Assembly: GCA_963806335.1 (NCBI GenBank)
Contig: CAWDXO010000007.1
Location: 157,625-221,624 of the forward strand
Length of the DNA stretch: 64,000 nucleotides
From: Palsa-504 sp963806335
GTDB lineage: Bacteria > Actinomycetota > Actinomycetes > Streptosporangiales > Streptosporangiaceae
Direction: 5' to 3'
Shown here: positions 60,949-64,000 of the stretch, in pieces
Layout of the letters: each line of letters opens with the position of its first letter
Position numbering within the stretch: position 1 is the stretch's first letter
Notes under the pieces: model-generated
Databases searched by the model: none
Seen by the model: the letters and a program-made list of their open reading frames with translations, nothing else
Told to the model about the DNA's origin: nothing
Position numbers and translations under genes: made by a program

Positions 60949-62307
60949 TCACATGCCGGCGATGAGCTTCTCGACTCGCTCGTCCACCGAGCGGAACGGG
61001 TCCTTGCACAGCACGGTCCGCTGAGCCTGGTCGTTCAGCTTGAGGTGCACCCAGTCGACGGTGAAATCGCGCCGTTTCTCCTGAGCCCGGCGAATGAACT
61101 CGCCGCGCAGCTTCGCCCGCGTCGTCTGCGGCGGTACCGACTTGGCCTCGAAGATGTCGATGTCGCGGGCGGCCCGCTCCACCGCGCCGGCGCGCTGCAG
61201 CAGGTAGTACAGGCCCCGGCCACGGTGCACGTCGTGGTAGGCCAGGTCGAGCTGGGCCACCCGCGGCGAGGACAGCGGCAGATCGTGCCGGGCCCGGTAC
61301 CGCTCGATCAGCTGGTACTTGGTGACCCAGTCGATTTCGCGCGCGATCAGGTCCAGGTTGCCGGTCTCGATCGCGCTGAGCGCACGCTCCCACATGTCGA
61401 GGACCCGCTTGCTGACCGGGTCGGCGCCGTTCTTGTCGGTGAAGTCCTTCGCGCGGTTCAGGTACTCGTACTGGATGTCAAGGGCGCTGAGCTCGCGCCC
61501 ATTCGCCAGCCTGATCCGGCTGCGGCCGGTCATGTCGTGGCTGACCTCACGGATGGCCCGGATCGCGTTGTCCAGGGTCAGGTCGCGCATCATCGCGCCG
61601 GCCTCGATCATCCGCAGCACCAGGTCGGTCGATCCGACTTTGAGCAGCGTCGTGGTCTCGCTCATGTTGGAGTCGCCCACGATCACGTGCAGCCGGCGGA
61701 ACCGCTCGGCGTCCGCGTGCGGCTCGTCCCTGGTGTTGATGATCGGCCGGGACCGGGTGGTGGCCGACGACACGCTCTCCCAGATGTGCTCGGCCCGCTG
61801 GCTCACGCAGTACACCGCGCCCCGCGGCGTCTGCAACACCTTGCCCGCGCCGCAGATGACCTGCCGGGTGACCAGGAACGGGATCAGGATGTCGGCCAGC
61901 CTGCCGAACTCGCCGTGGCGGCCGACCAGGTAGTTCTCATGACAGCCGTAGGAGTTGCCCGCGGAATCCGTGTTGTTCTTGAACAGGTAGATATCGCCGG
62001 CGATACCCTCCTCCCGCAGCCGCCGGTCGGCATCGACGAGCAGTCCCTCCAGGATCCGCTCCCCCGCCTTGTCGTGCGCGACGAGGTCAAGGACGTTGTC
62101 GCACTCGGGCGTGGCGTACTCGGGATGGCTGCCCACGTCGAGGTAGAGCCGCGCCCCGTTCCTGAGGAAGACGTTGCTGCTACGGCCCCATGACACCACG
62201 CGCCGGAACAGGTAGCGCGCCACCTCGTCGGGCGAGAGCCGCCGTTGCCCGCGGAAGGTACAGGTAACGCCGTACTCGTTCTCGACCCCGAATATTCGCC
62301 GGTCCAC
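60949..62307 (-). CDS. pafA: Pup-protein ligase PafA
   Basis: 452 residues. The N-terminus RRIFGVENEYGVTCTF is the glutamine-synthetase-like ATP and metal site of PafA, and LYLDVGSHPEYATPEC, FKNNTDSAGNSYGCHENYL and NTRDEPHADAERFRRLHVIVGDSNMSE are diagnostic of the PafA/Dop family; the length and the absence of a Dop-type insertion favour PafA. It attaches Pup to lysines of proteins bound for the proteasome. The GTG at 62307 has TAGCCT six bases upstream and TTGTCA further up, so the mRNA is probably leaderless. pup, dop and the proteasome genes are not in the window. Confidence 0.97.
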   Translation of the reverse strand: MDRRIFGVENEYGVTCTFRGQRRLSPDEVARYLFRRVVSWGRSSNVFLRNGARLYLDVGSHPEYATPECDNVLDLVAHDKAGERILEGLLVDADRRLREEGIAGDIYLFKNNTDSAGNSYGCHENYLVGRHGEFGRLADILIPFLVTRQVICGAGKVLQTPRGAVYCVSQRAEHIWESVSSATTRSRPIINTRDEPHADAERFRRLHVIVGDSNMSETTTLLKVGSTDLVLRMIEAGAMMRDLTLDNAIRAIREVSHDMTGRSRIRLANGRELSALDIQYEYLNRAKDFTDKNGADPVSKRVLDMWERALSAIETGNLDLIAREIDWVTKYQLIERYRARHDLPLSSPRVAQLDLAYHDVHRGRGLYYLLQRAGAVERAARDIDIFEAKSVPPQTTRAKLRGEFIRRAQEKRRDFTVDWVHLKLNDQAQRTVLCKDPFRSVDERVEKLIAGM

Positions 62308-62313
62308 ACGCCA

Positions 62314-62340
62314 AGGCTACGTCCCGTCGCCCCCTGACAA
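62314..62340 (-). promoter_or_regulatory. Promoter of pafA
   Basis: On the minus strand, TTGTCA (62340-62335) and TAGCCT (62319-62314) with a 15-base spacer. The latter ends six bases before the GTG. Confidence 0.45.
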
Positions 62341-62364
62341 CAGCATCCGGCGGCGAATGCCGGG

Positions 62365-64000
62365 TCACCGGGCCGGCTGCGAGGGGAGGACCAGCAAGTT
62401 CTTGTCCCAGACGGACACGGTGTAGGGGCCGGTACGGTAGCTGCGGGCGGGCCGGCCCAGGGCCGCCAGCACCGCGGCGGCGGGCTGCCAGTGATGGAAG
62501 AACCCGGGCTGACTGTCGGTGACGAGGAACGTGGCCTGGTGCGATCCGGGGTCATACCAGGAACCCTTGGCCTCCCATAGGTCGGGCTGCAGCGTTCCGG
62601 GCAGCACGGCCCGGATCGTGACGGCGCCGTCGCTGCCGACGGTGACCACGCTCGATTCCCAGTACCCGCCGATGCCGCTGGTCAGGCGGTGCGCGGCCAG
62701 GAACGCCGCCAGCTGGTCGTTGGCCGCGGGGACGGACGGCTGAGCCGCGGCGTACCCGAGGCTGGCCGCATAGGCCGCGACCACGGCCGAGGCCAGCCAT
62801 TTCTGCCACCCGGGCCAGCCGCCGGCTTCGCGCGCGCGGGTCTGCAGGCCGGCCGCCAGCGTCCGGCCCGCCAGCACGGCTCCGAACGGCAGCACGACAG
62901 CGAACTCCCTGGCGTTCAGGTCGGTCGCGTCGGCCAGCGTGCTCGGCAGGTACGCCGCCACGTTGATGACGATCGCGACCAGCAGGATCTGGCTGATCCG
63001 GTCGGGCCAGCTGCCGAAGTGCCGCGCCACCCGCCACATGGCCCACACCACGAGGACCACCCCGGCCAGGTGCACCAGGGCGAAAGCCAGCTCGATCGCC
63101 GAGCCCTGCGGCTTGGCGCCGAACAGTGCGAGCAGTCCCTCCGCGGTCACGTAGGCGTGCTTCGGCCAGCGGCGCGGTGAGGCCAGCGAGTACCCCACGG
63201 GGTGCAAGATGAACCCGCCGCTGGCCCGGAGCAGCCAGTTGACCAGCGAGGCGAGACCCTCGGCGAGGATCGCCGCGACGGCCAGGGACACCTCGTACCA
63301 CCGCGGCCCGCCGCGGACGGCGCGCACGGCGCACACCGCCACGAGCGGGACGACCCCCGCCACGAGGACGAGCGGGTCGGCGATCAGAGCCCAGGTCAGC
63401 AGCAGACCGGCGATGACAGGCGCCCATCGCCGTTTCGTCCCTTCGGCCTCGTCAAACCGGTCGAGCACCAGCCAGATCAGCAGGAGGGGCACGGCGGTGC
63501 CGATGTGCCCGAGGGACAGCAGCAGGATGAAGACGCCGACCCCGAGCTGAGGCGCGAACATGATGCCGGCGGTCAGCAGCATCCGCGGCCACGCGTCGCG
63601 GCCGGACACCGTGCCCCGGGCCAGCAGCACGGCCAGCACCACGACGAGCGTGTAGGTCATCGCCGCCGCGACATGGGCGGTATCGGCGTGCAGGCCGAGG
63701 AAATGTTCGAGCATCGCGTACTGCGGCAGCTCGGTGGTGTAGAACGAGACGTCGGACAGGTACCAGCCGTGCAGCAGCACGTTGCCGTGCAGCATGTCCC
63801 ACGCCATCAGCAAGTCGTTGGACTCGTCGGAGTTCTCCGCGTAGGTCCGCGACACCTGCAGGTAAGCGAGGAAGAGCAGCACCACGGCCAGCACGACCGC
63901 CGCCGAGGTGAGCAGCCGGCGGATGACCGCCGGGCTGGATCCGGGCGGCGGCGGTGCGGCGGGCGTGGGGGAAGGCAGCGCGGGGGACTTCCCCGGCGTC
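62365..64000 (-). CDS. Large membrane protein, GT-C-like (copy B), 5' end outside window
   Basis: At least 545 residues; the frame is open to the right edge of the window, so the true start lies beyond it. Upstream of GTG 63894 the frame encodes a Pro/Ala-rich cytosolic stretch ending VIRRLLTSAAVVLAVVLLFLAYLQVSRTYA, which parallels copy A at 45970-47709. The outer loop NSDESNDLLMAWDMLHGN ... DVSFYTTELPQY is nearly the same as in copy A. About 11 helices and a soluble C-terminus follow. The family is not recognised; a lipid-linked sugar transferase role is inferred from the paralogue's place in the rhamnose operon. Confidence 0.75.
   Translation of the reverse strand, partial: TPGKSPALPSPTPAAPPPPGSSPAVIRRLLTSAAVVLAVVLLFLAYLQVSRTYAENSDESNDLLMAWDMLHGNVLLHGWYLSDVSFYTTELPQYAMLEHFLGLHADTAHVAAAMTYTLVVVLAVLLARGTVSGRDAWPRMLLTAGIMFAPQLGVGVFILLLSLGHIGTAVPLLLIWLVLDRFDEAEGTKRRWAPVIAGLLLTWALIADPLVLVAGVVPLVAVCAVRAVRGGPRWYEVSLAVAAILAEGLASLVNWLLRASGGFILHPVGYSLASPRRWPKHAYVTAEGLLALFGAKPQGSAIELAFALVHLAGVVLVVWAMWRVARHFGSWPDRISQILLVAIVINVAAYLPSTLADATDLNAREFAVVLPFGAVLAGRTLAAGLQTRAREAGGWPGWQKWLASAVVAAYAASLGYAAAQPSVPAANDQLAAFLAAHRLTSGIGGYWESSVVTVGSDGAVTIRAVLPGTLQPDLWEAKGSWYDPGSHQATFLVTDSQPGFFHHWQPAAAVLAALGRPARSYRTGPYTVSVWDKNLLVLPSQPAR

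Overview
The window is a GC-rich actinobacterial chromosome segment. It carries the Pup-proteasome accessory genes pafA, pafB and pafC, Tat genes without tatB, an InhA-type FabI with a MabA-like FabG, DUF3090, DUF3099, DUF3866 and SCO1664-family genes, a PAC2 protein and a HelY helicase. Gene content and order (trmI / M50 protease / RecB-like nuclease, metH / PAC2 / DUF3090 / phosphatase, helY-tatC-tatA-pafC-pafB) resemble the proteasome neighbourhood of Mycobacterium and Streptomyces. My best guess is a Streptosporangiales-like actinomycete; the sequence alone does not fix the genus. No rRNA, tRNA, CRISPR array, insertion sequence or prophage was seen.

Layout: 0-2.9 kb holds the start of trmI (cut by the window edge), a site-2-type M50 protease and a RecB-like nuclease. 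2.9-9.9 kb is a minus-strand peptide ABC importer operon (lipoprotein, two ATPases, two permeases, then a PH-domain membrane protein). 10.2-19.1 kb carries a small membrane protein, a HAD phosphatase, metH, PAC2, and a kinase-like / DUF3090 / histidine-phosphatase operon preceded by an FHA protein. 19.2-25.5 kb is a second peptide importer with its two ATPases fused into one protein. 26.4-32.4 kb holds fabG-fabI-purU on the minus strand and tldD, tldE and DUF3099 on the plus strand. 32.4-33.1 kb has no protein gene I can support. It carries a promoter, three consecutive hairpins with near-identical C-rich loops (a 6C-like small RNA candidate) and an 8-copy tandem repeat. 33.1-36.7 kb is a PadR-controlled ABC-2 exporter and a cysteine-dioxygenase-like cupin. 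36.9-45.6 kb is helY-tatC-tatA, pafC-pafB, DUF3866 and a double-FKBP lipoprotein.

45.97-60.57 kb is a surface-glycan block: rmlA, rmlB, rmlC and rmlD for dTDP-rhamnose, a UDP-sugar dehydrogenase, a polyprenyl-phosphate-type GT2, a glycosyltransferase-methyltransferase fusion, a flippase-like membrane protein and three large GT-C-like membrane proteins. It sits between the FKBP gene and pafA, which are near neighbours in Streptomyces as I recall. pafA follows, and the window ends inside a paralogue of the first membrane protein of the glycan block.

Working together: the two importers feed peptides; M50, PAC2, TldD/E, the Tat genes and PafABC point to protein quality control and secretion; the rml/GT block should make a rhamnose- and uronate-containing surface polymer. 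Two recurring signals matter for start-site calls. At least eleven first-in-operon genes have a TANNNT hexamer 6-8 nt before an ATG or GTG, so leaderless transcripts look common here. Two genes (PAC2 and the sugar dehydrogenase) have a good Shine-Dalgarno sequence but no ATG, GTG or TTG at the right place.
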